Positions 25,154 to 32,637 of a stretch of 64,000 bases of DNA are shown in pieces. Positions within the stretch are counted from its first letter, which is position 1. The number at the start of each line of letters is the position of its first letter. The notes beneath the pieces were generated by a model, which was given only the letters and a program-made list of their open reading frames with translations, was not told the origin of the DNA and did not search any database. The DNA is from Roseococcus suduntuyensis (GTDB lineage: Bacteria; Pseudomonadota; Alphaproteobacteria; Acetobacterales; Acetobacteraceae): NCBI RefSeq assembly GCF_014196305.1, contig NZ_JACIDJ010000002.1, positions 124,001-188,000 of the forward strand. The letters run 5' to 3'. The translations under genes were made by a program, and so were the position numbers.

Positions 25154-25894
25154 ATGTTGAAGATCGAGAACCTGACCGCCGAAATCGACGGCAAGCAGAT
25201 CCTGAAGGGCATCACGCTGGAGGTGCCGGCGGGCGAGGTGCATGCCATCATGGGCCCGAACGGCTCGGGCAAGTCCACCCTGTCCTATGTGCTCTCGGGG
25301 CGCGAGGGCTATGAGATCACGGGCGGCAGCGCCACCTTCAACGGCATTGACCTGTTGGCGATGGAGCCTGAGGAACGCGCGGCCGCCGGCGTCTTCCTGG
25401 CCTTCCAGTATCCGGTGGAACTGCCCGGCGTGGGCAACGCCAACTTCCTCCGCACCGCGCTGAACGCCCTCCGTCGTGCCCGCGGCGAGGCGGAGGTGGA
25501 CGCCATGCAGTTCCTCAAGCTCTCGCGCGCCAAGATCAAGGCGCTGCAGATGAGCGAGGACATGCTCAAGCGCAATGTGAACGTGGGCTTCTCCGGCGGC
25601 GAGAAGAAGCGCAACGAGGTGCTGCAGATGGCGCTGCTGGAGCCCAAGCTCGCCATCCTCGACGAGACGGACAGCGGCCTGGACATCGACGCGCTCAAGA
25701 TCGTGGCCGATGGCGTGAACGCCATGCGCGGCCCGGATTTCTCGGCGCTCGTCATCACCCACTACCAGCGCCTGTTGGACCACATCACGCCCGACCGCGT
25801 GCATGTGCTGATGGGCGGGCGCATCGTGAAGACCGGTGGCCCCGAACTCGCCCTGGAGCTGGAGGCGGAGGGCTACGCGAAGGTGGCGGCATGA
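25154..25894 (+). CDS. sufC: Fe-S assembly ATPase SufC
   Basis: A 246-residue ABC-type ATPase that powers the SufBCD complex. Walker A is GPNGSGKST, the signature is FSGGEKKRNE, and Walker B is LAILDETDSGLDID, where the extended D-S-G-L-D is specific to SufC. HYQRLLDHITPDRVHV contains the switch His. It sits between sufB and sufD, overlapping sufD by four bases. Confidence 0.96.
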   Translation: MLKIENLTAEIDGKQILKGITLEVPAGEVHAIMGPNGSGKSTLSYVLSGREGYEITGGSATFNGIDLLAMEPEERAAAGVFLAFQYPVELPGVGNANFLRTALNALRRARGEAEVDAMQFLKLSRAKIKALQMSEDMLKRNVNVGFSGGEKKRNEVLQMALLEPKLAILDETDSGLDIDALKIVADGVNAMRGPDFSALVITHYQRLLDHITPDRVHVLMGGRIVKTGGPELALELEAEGYAKVAA

Positions 25895-27165
25895 ACACCA
25901 TGGTGACCGGTGCGGCGGCCTTCCTCGGCCGCTTCGAGGGGCTGCGCGAACGCCTGCCTGGCGGGCGCACGCCCTGGGTGGCGAAGCTGCGCGCCGAAGC
26001 GGCCGAGAGCTTCCGCGCCCAGGGCCTGCCCGGCCGGCGCATCGAGGCCTGGCACTACACGGATCTGGGCGTGCTCGCGCAGCTCGGCTTCACCGAGGCG
26101 CTGACGCTGGCCGACGAGGCCCCTGCCCTGCCGCCCGCGCGCGCCGCGCATCGCGCCGTCTTCGTGGATGGCCGCTTCGCGCCCGCGCTGTCGCAATTGT
26201 CGGCGGGTGCCGCACCCCTGGCCGAGGCGCTCGACGCCACCCAAGGCCGGTTGGGCGCGCTGGCGCAGACCCTGCCGATCGTGGCCCTGAACACCATGCT
26301 CTTCGAGGATGGGCTGGTGCTGGACGTGCCGGCGGGCGTGGATGCGGGGGAGATGGAACTGCTCTCCTTCGCGACCCATGCCGGCCGCGCCATCGCCTTC
26401 CATCCGCGCCACCTGATCCGCCTCGGCGAGGGCGCCAGGCTCACGCTGATCGACACCAGCATCGGCGAGGCCGAGGCCACCTACCTGCACAACCCGGTCT
26501 ATGAGATCGCGGTGGCGGAGGGTGCCACGCTCAGCCACATCCGCATCCAGCGTGAGGGCCGCGCGGGGTTCCAGCTCTCCACCGTGCTGGCCACGGTGCA
26601 GGCGGGCGGCACCTATGACAACTTCACGCTCAATGCCGGCGGGCGCTTGGTGCGCAACGAGATCCATGTGGCGCTGCAGGGCCCCAAGGCCGCCTGCCAC
26701 ATGAATGGCGCGCAGCTGGTGGCCGAGGGCCAGCACGCGGACACCACCACCTTCCTCGACCACGCCGCCCCCGACTGCGCCAGCCGGCAGACCTACAAGA
26801 CCGTGCTGGCCGGGCGTTCGCGCGGCGTCTTCCAGGGCAAGATCCTGGTGCGCCAGGCGGCGCAGCGCACCGATGGTTACCAGATGAACCAGGCGCTGCT
26901 GCTCTCGGACGATGCCGAGATCAACGCCAAGCCGCAGCTGGAAATCTACGCCGACGACGTGAAGTGCAGCCATGGCGCCACGGTGGGCGCGCTGGACGAG
27001 GCGCAGCTCTTCTATCTGCGTGCCCGCGGCATCCCGGCTGACACCGCGCGCGCCATGCTGGTTGAGGCCTTCCTGACCGAGGCCATTGAGGGCGTGACCA
27101 ACCCCCTGGCCCAGGAAGCGCTGTCCGAGGCCATCTCCGGCTGGTGGCAGAAAGAAGCGGTGTGA
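25891..27165 (+). CDS. sufD: Fe-S assembly protein SufD
   Basis: A 424-residue SufD, the partner of SufB in the SufBC2D scaffold. The C-terminal core contains HNPVYEIAV, AHMNGAQ-like CHMNGAQLV and the closing motif KCSHGATVG, with the conserved Cys/His and the RGIPADTARAMLVEAF helix. The ATG overlaps sufC (ATGA) and the stop shares one base with the sufS ATG (TGATG). An N-terminal region of about 150 residues is less conserved, as is normal for this protein. Confidence 0.94.
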   Translation: MNTMVTGAAAFLGRFEGLRERLPGGRTPWVAKLRAEAAESFRAQGLPGRRIEAWHYTDLGVLAQLGFTEALTLADEAPALPPARAAHRAVFVDGRFAPALSQLSAGAAPLAEALDATQGRLGALAQTLPIVALNTMLFEDGLVLDVPAGVDAGEMELLSFATHAGRAIAFHPRHLIRLGEGARLTLIDTSIGEAEATYLHNPVYEIAVAEGATLSHIRIQREGRAGFQLSTVLATVQAGGTYDNFTLNAGGRLVRNEIHVALQGPKAACHMNGAQLVAEGQHADTTTFLDHAAPDCASRQTYKTVLAGRSRGVFQGKILVRQAAQRTDGYQMNQALLLSDDAEINAKPQLEIYADDVKCSHGATVGALDEAQLFYLRARGIPADTARAMLVEAFLTEAIEGVTNPLAQEALSEAISGWWQKEAV

Positions 27166-28409
27166 TGGACGCCATCCCCGCCCGGCTGGACGTGGCGCGC
27201 ATTCGCCAGGATTTCCCGATCCTGGGCACGCAGGTGCGCGGCAGGCCACTGGTGTTTCTCGACAGCGGCGCCTCGGCCCAGAAGCCGCGCGCCGTGATCG
27301 AGGCGATGACGCGCTGCATGGAGACGGCCTATGCCAATGTCCATCGCGGCGCCTATCACCTGAGCGAGGTCGCCACCGCCAATTTCGAGGCGGCGCGCGA
27401 GGCGGCGCAGCGTTTCCTGGGTGCTGCGACGCCCGAGGAAATCGTCTTCACCCGCAACTCCACCGAGGCCTTCAACCTCGTCGCCCACAGCTTCGGCCGC
27501 GCGCTGCTGAAGCGTGGGCAGGTGGTGCTGGTCTCGGAGATGGAGCACCACGCGAACCTGGTGCCCTGGCAGATGCTGCGCGATGCGGGCCTGGGCATCG
27601 GGCTGCGCTTCATCCGCGTGACCGATGCGGGGGAACTGGACCTGGACGACTACGCCCGGCACCTCGCGCAGGGCGATGTGGGGCTCGTTTCCGTCACGCA
27701 CATGTCCAACGTGCTGGGCACCGTGACGCCCGCTGCGCGCATCGCGCGGATGGCGCATGAGGCCGGGGCGCGGGTGATGTTCGACGGCAGCCAGGCCGCG
27801 GTGCATCGCGCCGTGGATGTGCGCGCCATCGACGCCGATTTCTACGCCTTCACCGGCCACAAGCTCTACGGGCCCACGGGGATCGGTGTGCTCTATGGCA
27901 AGCGCGAATTGCTCGACGCCATGCCCCCCTTCCAGGGCGGCGGCGACATGATCGAGACCGTCACGCTCGAACACTCCACCTGGGCCGCGCCGCCCGCGCG
28001 ATTCGAACCCGGCACGCCCGCCATCATCGAAGCGGCGGGTCTGCTGGCGGCCATCGAGTACGTGAACGCGATCGGCATGGAGGCCATCGAGGCGCATGAG
28101 CGCGCGCTGGTCGAGCATGCCTCCGCCACCCTCGCCCAGGTGCCGGGGTTGACGCTGCTGGGCGCGGCGCAGGACCGGGGCGGCGTCTTCGCCTTCTCGC
28201 TGGACGTGGCGCACCCGCATGACCTGTCCACCTTCCTGGACCGGCGCGGCATCTGCGTGCGGGCCGGGCGCCATTGCGCCGAGCCACTGCATGCGCGCTT
28301 CGGGCTGGAGGGTGGCACCTCCCGTGCCTCCTTCGGCCTCTACACCACGCCCGAGGAAATCGACGCGCTCGCCGAGGCGCTGGTCGCCGCGCGGAAGTTC
28401 TTCGCATGA
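27165..28409 (+). CDS. sufS: Cysteine desulfurase SufS
   Basis: A 414-residue group II cysteine desulfurase that removes sulfur from L-cysteine for cluster assembly. The PLP Lys is Lys233 in TGHKLYGPTG; the persulfide Cys is Cys371 in RAGRHCAEPL, with the short catalytic loop of the group II (SufS/CsdA) type. SEMEHHANLVPW supplies the His that stacks on PLP. Translational coupling to sufD and sufU on both sides fits joint action with the SufU-like protein. Confidence 0.95.
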   Translation: MDAIPARLDVARIRQDFPILGTQVRGRPLVFLDSGASAQKPRAVIEAMTRCMETAYANVHRGAYHLSEVATANFEAAREAAQRFLGAATPEEIVFTRNSTEAFNLVAHSFGRALLKRGQVVLVSEMEHHANLVPWQMLRDAGLGIGLRFIRVTDAGELDLDDYARHLAQGDVGLVSVTHMSNVLGTVTPAARIARMAHEAGARVMFDGSQAAVHRAVDVRAIDADFYAFTGHKLYGPTGIGVLYGKRELLDAMPPFQGGGDMIETVTLEHSTWAAPPARFEPGTPAIIEAAGLLAAIEYVNAIGMEAIEAHERALVEHASATLAQVPGLTLLGAAQDRGGVFAFSLDVAHPHDLSTFLDRRGICVRAGRHCAEPLHARFGLEGGTSRASFGLYTTPEEIDALAEALVAARKFFA

Positions 28410-28873
28410 CGGCGCAGGCGGCCGGGTTCGAGGAATTGCGGGACCTCTACCAGGAGGTCATCCTCGACCATGGCCGCAAGCCCCGGAACCATTTCCGGAT
28501 GGAGGTGTTCGACGCCTCCGCCCGCGGCGACAACCCGATGTGCGGCGACCGGGTGGAGCTGTTCCTGGCGCTGGAGGATGGCCATATCAGCAAGGCCAGC
28601 TTCCTGGGCCGGGGTTGCGCCATCAGCCAGGCCAGCGCCTCGCTGCTGACGGAGCTGGTGCCAGGCCTGACGACGGGCGAGGCCCGCGCCATGGCCGCCC
28701 GCCTGCGCGAGATGGCGAAAACCGGTGTGCGCGATGGCAGCACACCGGCGTTGGAACGGCTGTCCGCCCTGTCGGGCGTGCATGAATTTCCCAGCCGGGT
28801 GAAGTGCGCCACGCTCGCGTGGCACGCGCTCGACGCCGCGCTGGATGGATCGAAGGAGGCGAGCAGTGAATGA
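28406..28873 (+). CDS. sufU: SufU-type sulfur acceptor
   Basis: A 155-residue IscU-fold protein. Zinc/catalytic Cys are at 46 (NPMCGDRVEL, with Asp48), 71 (LGRGCAISQAS) and 134 (RVKCATLAWH). The 25- and 63-residue spacings match the SufU subgroup, which carries an insertion compared with IscU and accepts sulfur from SufS rather than acting as a scaffold. It overlaps sufS by four bases. No sufE is present in the operon, so SufU probably fills that role. Confidence 0.92.
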   Translation: MTAQAAGFEELRDLYQEVILDHGRKPRNHFRMEVFDASARGDNPMCGDRVELFLALEDGHISKASFLGRGCAISQASASLLTELVPGLTTGEARAMAARLREMAKTGVRDGSTPALERLSALSGVHEFPSRVKCATLAWHALDAALDGSKEASSE

Positions 28874-29225
28874 CCAGGCCGCCAGCCACGGAAGCTGGAC
28901 CCCGGAGGGCGAAACCCTGCCGGCCGTGACGGAAGAAGGCGTCATCGAGGCGCTGAAGACCGTCTTCGACCCCGAGATCCCGGTGGATATCTACGAGCTC
29001 GGCCTCGTCTACGCGATCGAGCTGGAGGAGGGCGGGCGCGTGAAGGTGGAGATGACGCTCACCACCCCCTCCTGCCCCTCGGCGCAGGAGTTGCCATCCA
29101 TGGCCGACGAGGCCATCCGCCAGATGCCCGGCGTCACCGATTGCCAGGTCGAGATCGTGTGGGACCCGCCCTGGGACCAGTCGCGGATGAGCGAGGATGC
29201 GCGCCTCGCGCTGAACATGTTCTGA
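28866..29225 (+). CDS. sufT: SUF-associated MIP18/DUF59 protein SufT
   Basis: A 119-residue MIP18-family protein. The core is IEALKTVFDPEIPVDIYELG followed by MTLTTPSCPSAQELP with the family's single conserved Cys, and VWDPPWDQSRMSEDA. SufT aids cluster maturation or transfer to targets. GTG at 28866 is preferred: AAGGAGG lies six bases ahead, inside the end of sufU, giving an 8-bp overlap; an ATG at 28845 in the same frame lacks such a site. Confidence 0.92.
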   Translation: MNDQAASHGSWTPEGETLPAVTEEGVIEALKTVFDPEIPVDIYELGLVYAIELEEGGRVKVEMTLTTPSCPSAQELPSMADEAIRQMPGVTDCQVEIVWDPPWDQSRMSEDARLALNMF

Positions 29226-29241
29226 TGAAGGGAGTGCCGTC

Positions 29242-29610
29242 ATGAGCACCACCACCGAAGCCCCGCGCATGAAGCGGGAATTGCCGCCCCTGATGTCCCT
29301 CTCGGAGGCGGCTGCCGAGCGCCTGCGCCGCCTCTACGACAAGGCGGAAGCCGGCAAGCTGCTGCGCATCGGCGTGAAGACGAAGGGCTGCTCCGGCATG
29401 GCCTATGACCTGAGCTTCGTGGAAAGCCAGGGACCGGGCGATGAGCGCGTGACCGACAAGGGCATCACCATCCTGGTGGACCGCAAGGCCACCCTCTACC
29501 TCCTCGGCACCACCATGGACTACGAGGTGAAGCCGATGAGCGCCGGCTTCGTCTTCGTGAACCCGAACGAGAAGGGCCGCTGCGGCTGCGGCGAGAGCTT
29601 CCACGTCTGA
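29242..29610 (+). CDS. sufA: A-type Fe-S carrier SufA (HesB/IscA family)
   Basis: A 122-residue A-type carrier. The three conserved Cys lie in KTKGCSGMAY and the C-terminal GRCGCGESF. It receives clusters from SufBCD and delivers them to apoproteins. It is the last gene of the SUF operon; its stop codon directly abuts the stop of the convergent TauE/SafE gene, with no spacer at all. Confidence 0.93.
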   Translation: MSTTTEAPRMKRELPPLMSLSEAAAERLRRLYDKAEAGKLLRIGVKTKGCSGMAYDLSFVESQGPGDERVTDKGITILVDRKATLYLLGTTMDYEVKPMSAGFVFVNPNEKGRCGCGESFHV

Positions 29611-30432
29611 TCAGGTGAAGAGGCTGTAGAACATCCTGAGGCTGGTGATCGCCAGGAACAGCCCGAAGGCCCGCTTCAGCCACAGCGGCTTGATGGTGTG
29701 GGCCAGCTTCACGCCCCATGGCGTGGCGATGATGGAGCTGGGCACGATCAGCGCGAAGCCGATCAGGCTGACATAGCCGAGCGACCAGGGCGGCAGGTTC
29801 GGATCATTCCAGCCGCCCCAGATGAAGCCGATGGTGGCTGGCACCGAGATGATCAGGCCGAAGACGCTGGAAGTGGCCACCGCCGCGCGAATGGGGTGGC
29901 CGAACATGGACAGGATGGGCACGCCCAGCGTGCCGCCGCCAATTCCCATCATCGCGCTCACGCTGCCGATGCCCATGCCCAGCGCGGCGCGCGGCGGGCC
30001 TTCAGGCATCTTGTCGGCCACGCGGAAATCCACCCCCGTGAAGCCCATGTTCAGTGCCACCAGCAGGGCAACCATGGCGAATACGGCCGTCAGTCCCTCG
30101 CCGCGCACATGCACGGCAAGTGCCGTGCCGATGGCGACACCCAGCATCATCGGCAGCCAGATGGAGCGCAGCAGCGTCTCGTCCATCGCTCCCGTGGCGC
30201 GGTGCTTGCGCGCCGAGACGATGGAGGTGGGGATGATGGTGGCGAGCGAGGTGCCCACCGCCAGCTTCATCTGGATGGCGTCCGGTATGTCGAAGAAGGG
30301 AAAGACGTTGAACAGCAGCGGCACGATGACGATGCCGCCGCCCACGCCCAACAGCCCCGCCAGCGTGCCGGAGACGACGCCCGTCGCCACCATGGCCGCC
30401 GCAAGCGCCAACAGCCACCCCACATCATACAT
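29611..30432 (-). CDS. TauE/SafE-family membrane exporter
   Basis: A 273-residue membrane protein with about 8 hydrophobic segments. The family's twin Gly-rich loops are visible: GLLGVGGGIVIVPLL near the N-terminus and GIGGGTLGVPIL in the second half. TauE/SafE proteins move sulfite, sulfonates or other organosulfur anions. The ATG at 30432 is chosen because the fold begins there, although the frame is open to 30531. It is divergent from the SDR operon and convergent with sufA. The placement beside a sulfur-mobilising operon is suggestive only. Confidence 0.87.
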   Translation of the reverse strand: MYDVGWLLALAAAMVATGVVSGTLAGLLGVGGGIVIVPLLFNVFPFFDIPDAIQMKLAVGTSLATIIPTSIVSARKHRATGAMDETLLRSIWLPMMLGVAIGTALAVHVRGEGLTAVFAMVALLVALNMGFTGVDFRVADKMPEGPPRAALGMGIGSVSAMMGIGGGTLGVPILSMFGHPIRAAVATSSVFGLIISVPATIGFIWGGWNDPNLPPWSLGYVSLIGFALIVPSSIIATPWGVKLAHTIKPLWLKRAFGLFLAITSLRMFYSLFT

Positions 30433-30450
30433 CGCGCGCCCCCGGCAGGT

Positions 30451-30557
30451 TGTGTTCGCGCCGGTCCTGTAACCTTCCCGACACCCGTCGCATAGCGCAA
30501 GGCGCGGCCCCCACCTTCCCGCGTGGCGCATGGCGTTCTAGCCTCCGCGCGAACACA
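30451..30557. promoter_or_regulatory. Divergent promoter region with 11-bp inverted repeat
   Basis: The arms are TGTGTTCGCGC (30451-30461) and GCGCGAACACA (30547-30557). Each arm ends exactly 18 bases from a start codon: TauE at 30432 and the SDR at 30576. Reading toward each gene, both leaders therefore contain GCGCGAACACA at the same distance from the start. TAGCCT just before the right arm may be a -10 box. It may be a shared operator or a conserved start-site sequence. Confidence 0.4.
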
Positions 30558-30575
30558 GGCAGGAGGAATGGCCAT

Positions 30576-31484
30576 ATGATGCTCAAGGACAAGGTTGCGA
30601 TCGTCACGGGCTCCGGCGGGGGTATCGGGCGCGAGATCGCGGTCGCCATGGCCGAAGCGGGTGCGAAGGTCGTCATCAACGACATCGGCGCCTCGCTGGG
30701 CGGCGAGGGCTTCTCGACCAGCCCGGCCGAGCAGACCAAGGCCATCATCGAGCAGAAGGGCGGCCAGGCCGTCATCAACACCGACAGCGTCTCCGAATGG
30801 GAGAACGCGAAGAAGATCGTCCAGACCGCCATTGATGCCTTTGGCCGCGTGGACATCGTGGTGAACAACGCCGGCATCCTGCGCGACCAGATCTTCCACC
30901 GGATGACGCCGGAGGAGTGGCTGTCGGTCATCAACGTCCACCTGAACGGCAGCTTCTTCATGAGCCGCGCCGCGGCCGAGCATTTCCGCAAGCAGGAAAG
31001 CGGCAGCTTCGTCCACATCACCTCGACCTCGGGGCTGATCGGCAATTTCGGCCAGGCCAATTATTCGGCGGCCAAGCTCGGCATCGTGGCGCTGTCGAAG
31101 TCCATCGCGCTGGACATGAAGCGCTACAATGTCCGCTCGAACTGCCTCGCCCCCTTTGCCTGGTCGCGCATGACCAGCTCCATCCCCGCGGAGACGCCGG
31201 AGCAGAAGGCGCGCGTGGAGCGCATCATGCGGATGGGCCCGGAGAAGAACGCGCCGCTGGCGGTGTTCCTGGCCTCGGACGCGGCGAAGGAAGTGACGGG
31301 CCAGATCTTCGCCCCGCGCATGCATGAACTGTTCCTGTTCAGCCAGAACCGCCCCATCCGCTCGGTCCACAGCGAAAGCGGCTGGACGCCCGAGAAGATC
31401 GCGGAAGTCGCGCTGCCCGCCTTCCGTGCGAACTTCGTGCCGATGGAGCGCTCGGGCGACGTGTTCAGCTGGGACCCCGTGTGA
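30576..31484 (+). CDS. SDR-family dehydrogenase (HSD17B4-like)
   Basis: A 302-residue short-chain dehydrogenase: cofactor motif TGSGGGIGRE, NNAGIL, catalytic Ser in TSTSG and YSAAK. Size and the NDIGASLGGEG insertion resemble the dehydrogenase part of peroxisomal multifunctional enzyme type 2, which acts on 3-hydroxyacyl-CoA. AGGAGG lies nine bases before tandem ATGs at 30576 and 30579. It heads an operon with an acyl-CoA dehydrogenase and CoA ligase, so acyl-CoA oxidation is its likely role. Confidence 0.88.
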   Translation: MMLKDKVAIVTGSGGGIGREIAVAMAEAGAKVVINDIGASLGGEGFSTSPAEQTKAIIEQKGGQAVINTDSVSEWENAKKIVQTAIDAFGRVDIVVNNAGILRDQIFHRMTPEEWLSVINVHLNGSFFMSRAAAEHFRKQESGSFVHITSTSGLIGNFGQANYSAAKLGIVALSKSIALDMKRYNVRSNCLAPFAWSRMTSSIPAETPEQKARVERIMRMGPEKNAPLAVFLASDAAKEVTGQIFAPRMHELFLFSQNRPIRSVHSESGWTPEKIAEVALPAFRANFVPMERSGDVFSWDPV

Positions 31485-31485
31485 C

Positions 31486-32637
31486 GTGAACTTCGAGCTC
31501 AACGAGGAGCAGAAGGCCTTCCAGGAGGTGGTGCGCGGCTTCGCCGAGCGCCACCTCGCCAAGGGCGCGGTGGAACGCGCCCACACGGTGGGCTTTCCGT
31601 GGGATGTCGCGAAGCTGATGGCCGAACAAGGCTTGTTCGGCATCATGCTGCCCGAGGAGGATGGCGGGGCCGGCGGCACCGTCTTCGACGCGGTGCTCGC
31701 CATGGAGCAGATCGCGCAGGTCTGCCCGCGCAGCGCGGATGTGCTGCAGGCCGGCAATTTCGGCGCCTTCCGCACCTTCGCGGAATATGCGAGCCCCTAC
31801 CAGAAGGAGCGGTTCTTCAAGCCCCTGCTGGCCGGTGAAGCGGTGGCGGCCGTGGGCATGACCGAGCCCGACGCGGGTTCGGCACTCACCGACCTCAAGA
31901 CGCATTGCACGCCTGATGGCGAGGGCTTCCGGCTGAACGGCCAGAAGGTCTTCACCACGAACAGCGCGGAGGCCAATGTCTTCGTCATCTATTGCCGCTT
32001 CGGGCCTGGCGTGGGTGGCATCGGCAGCGTTCTCGTCGAGCGCGGCATGGAAGGGTTCAGCCTCGGCCAGCCCAGCCTCTACATGAATGACGAGGAGTGG
32101 TGCGCCCTCTACTTCGACAATGTCTACATCCCGCCTGAGATGGTGCTGCTGGGCCCCGGCGGCTTCAAGAAGCAGATCGGCGGCTTCAATGTGGAGCGCG
32201 TGGGCAATACGACGCGCGCGCTGGCGCTGGGCGAATACTGCTTCACCGCGGCGCGCGACCACGCCATGACGCGCAAGCAGTTCGGCCGACCGCTGATGGA
32301 ATTCCAGGGCCTGCACTGGAAGTTCGCCGAGATGCGCGTGGCGCTCGATGCCGCGCGGCTGCTGCTCTACCGCGCGGCGGTGAATGCGGGGCGCGGCCTT
32401 CCGGACGCGCAGGAGGTGGCCATCGCCAAATATGCCTGCAACCAGGCGGGTTGGATGGCCTCCAATGAATCCATGCAGGTGATGGGCGGCACCGGCTATT
32501 CGAAGGATTTGCTGATCGAATACTGCGTGCGCCGCACCCGCGGCTGGATGATCGCGGGCGGCAGCCTGGAGGTGATGAAGAACCGCATCGCCGAGGGTGT
32601 GTTCGGGCAGACCTTTTCCCAAAGGCCCCCGAAGTGA
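31486..32637 (+). CDS. Acyl-CoA dehydrogenase
   Basis: A 383-residue FAD-dependent acyl-CoA dehydrogenase. Visible marks are VGMTEPDAGSALTDLKT (flavin/substrate loop), FTTNSAEANVF, ARDHAMTRKQFGRPL, MQVMGGTGYSKD and GGSLEVMKNRIAE, where the Glu lies at the catalytic-base position. GTG at 31486 follows the SDR stop by one base. It introduces the 2,3-double bond in acyl-CoA; the chain type is unknown. Confidence 0.9.
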   Translation: MNFELNEEQKAFQEVVRGFAERHLAKGAVERAHTVGFPWDVAKLMAEQGLFGIMLPEEDGGAGGTVFDAVLAMEQIAQVCPRSADVLQAGNFGAFRTFAEYASPYQKERFFKPLLAGEAVAAVGMTEPDAGSALTDLKTHCTPDGEGFRLNGQKVFTTNSAEANVFVIYCRFGPGVGGIGSVLVERGMEGFSLGQPSLYMNDEEWCALYFDNVYIPPEMVLLGPGGFKKQIGGFNVERVGNTTRALALGEYCFTAARDHAMTRKQFGRPLMEFQGLHWKFAEMRVALDAARLLLYRAAVNAGRGLPDAQEVAIAKYACNQAGWMASNESMQVMGGTGYSKDLLIEYCVRRTRGWMIAGGSLEVMKNRIAEGVFGQTFSQRPPK

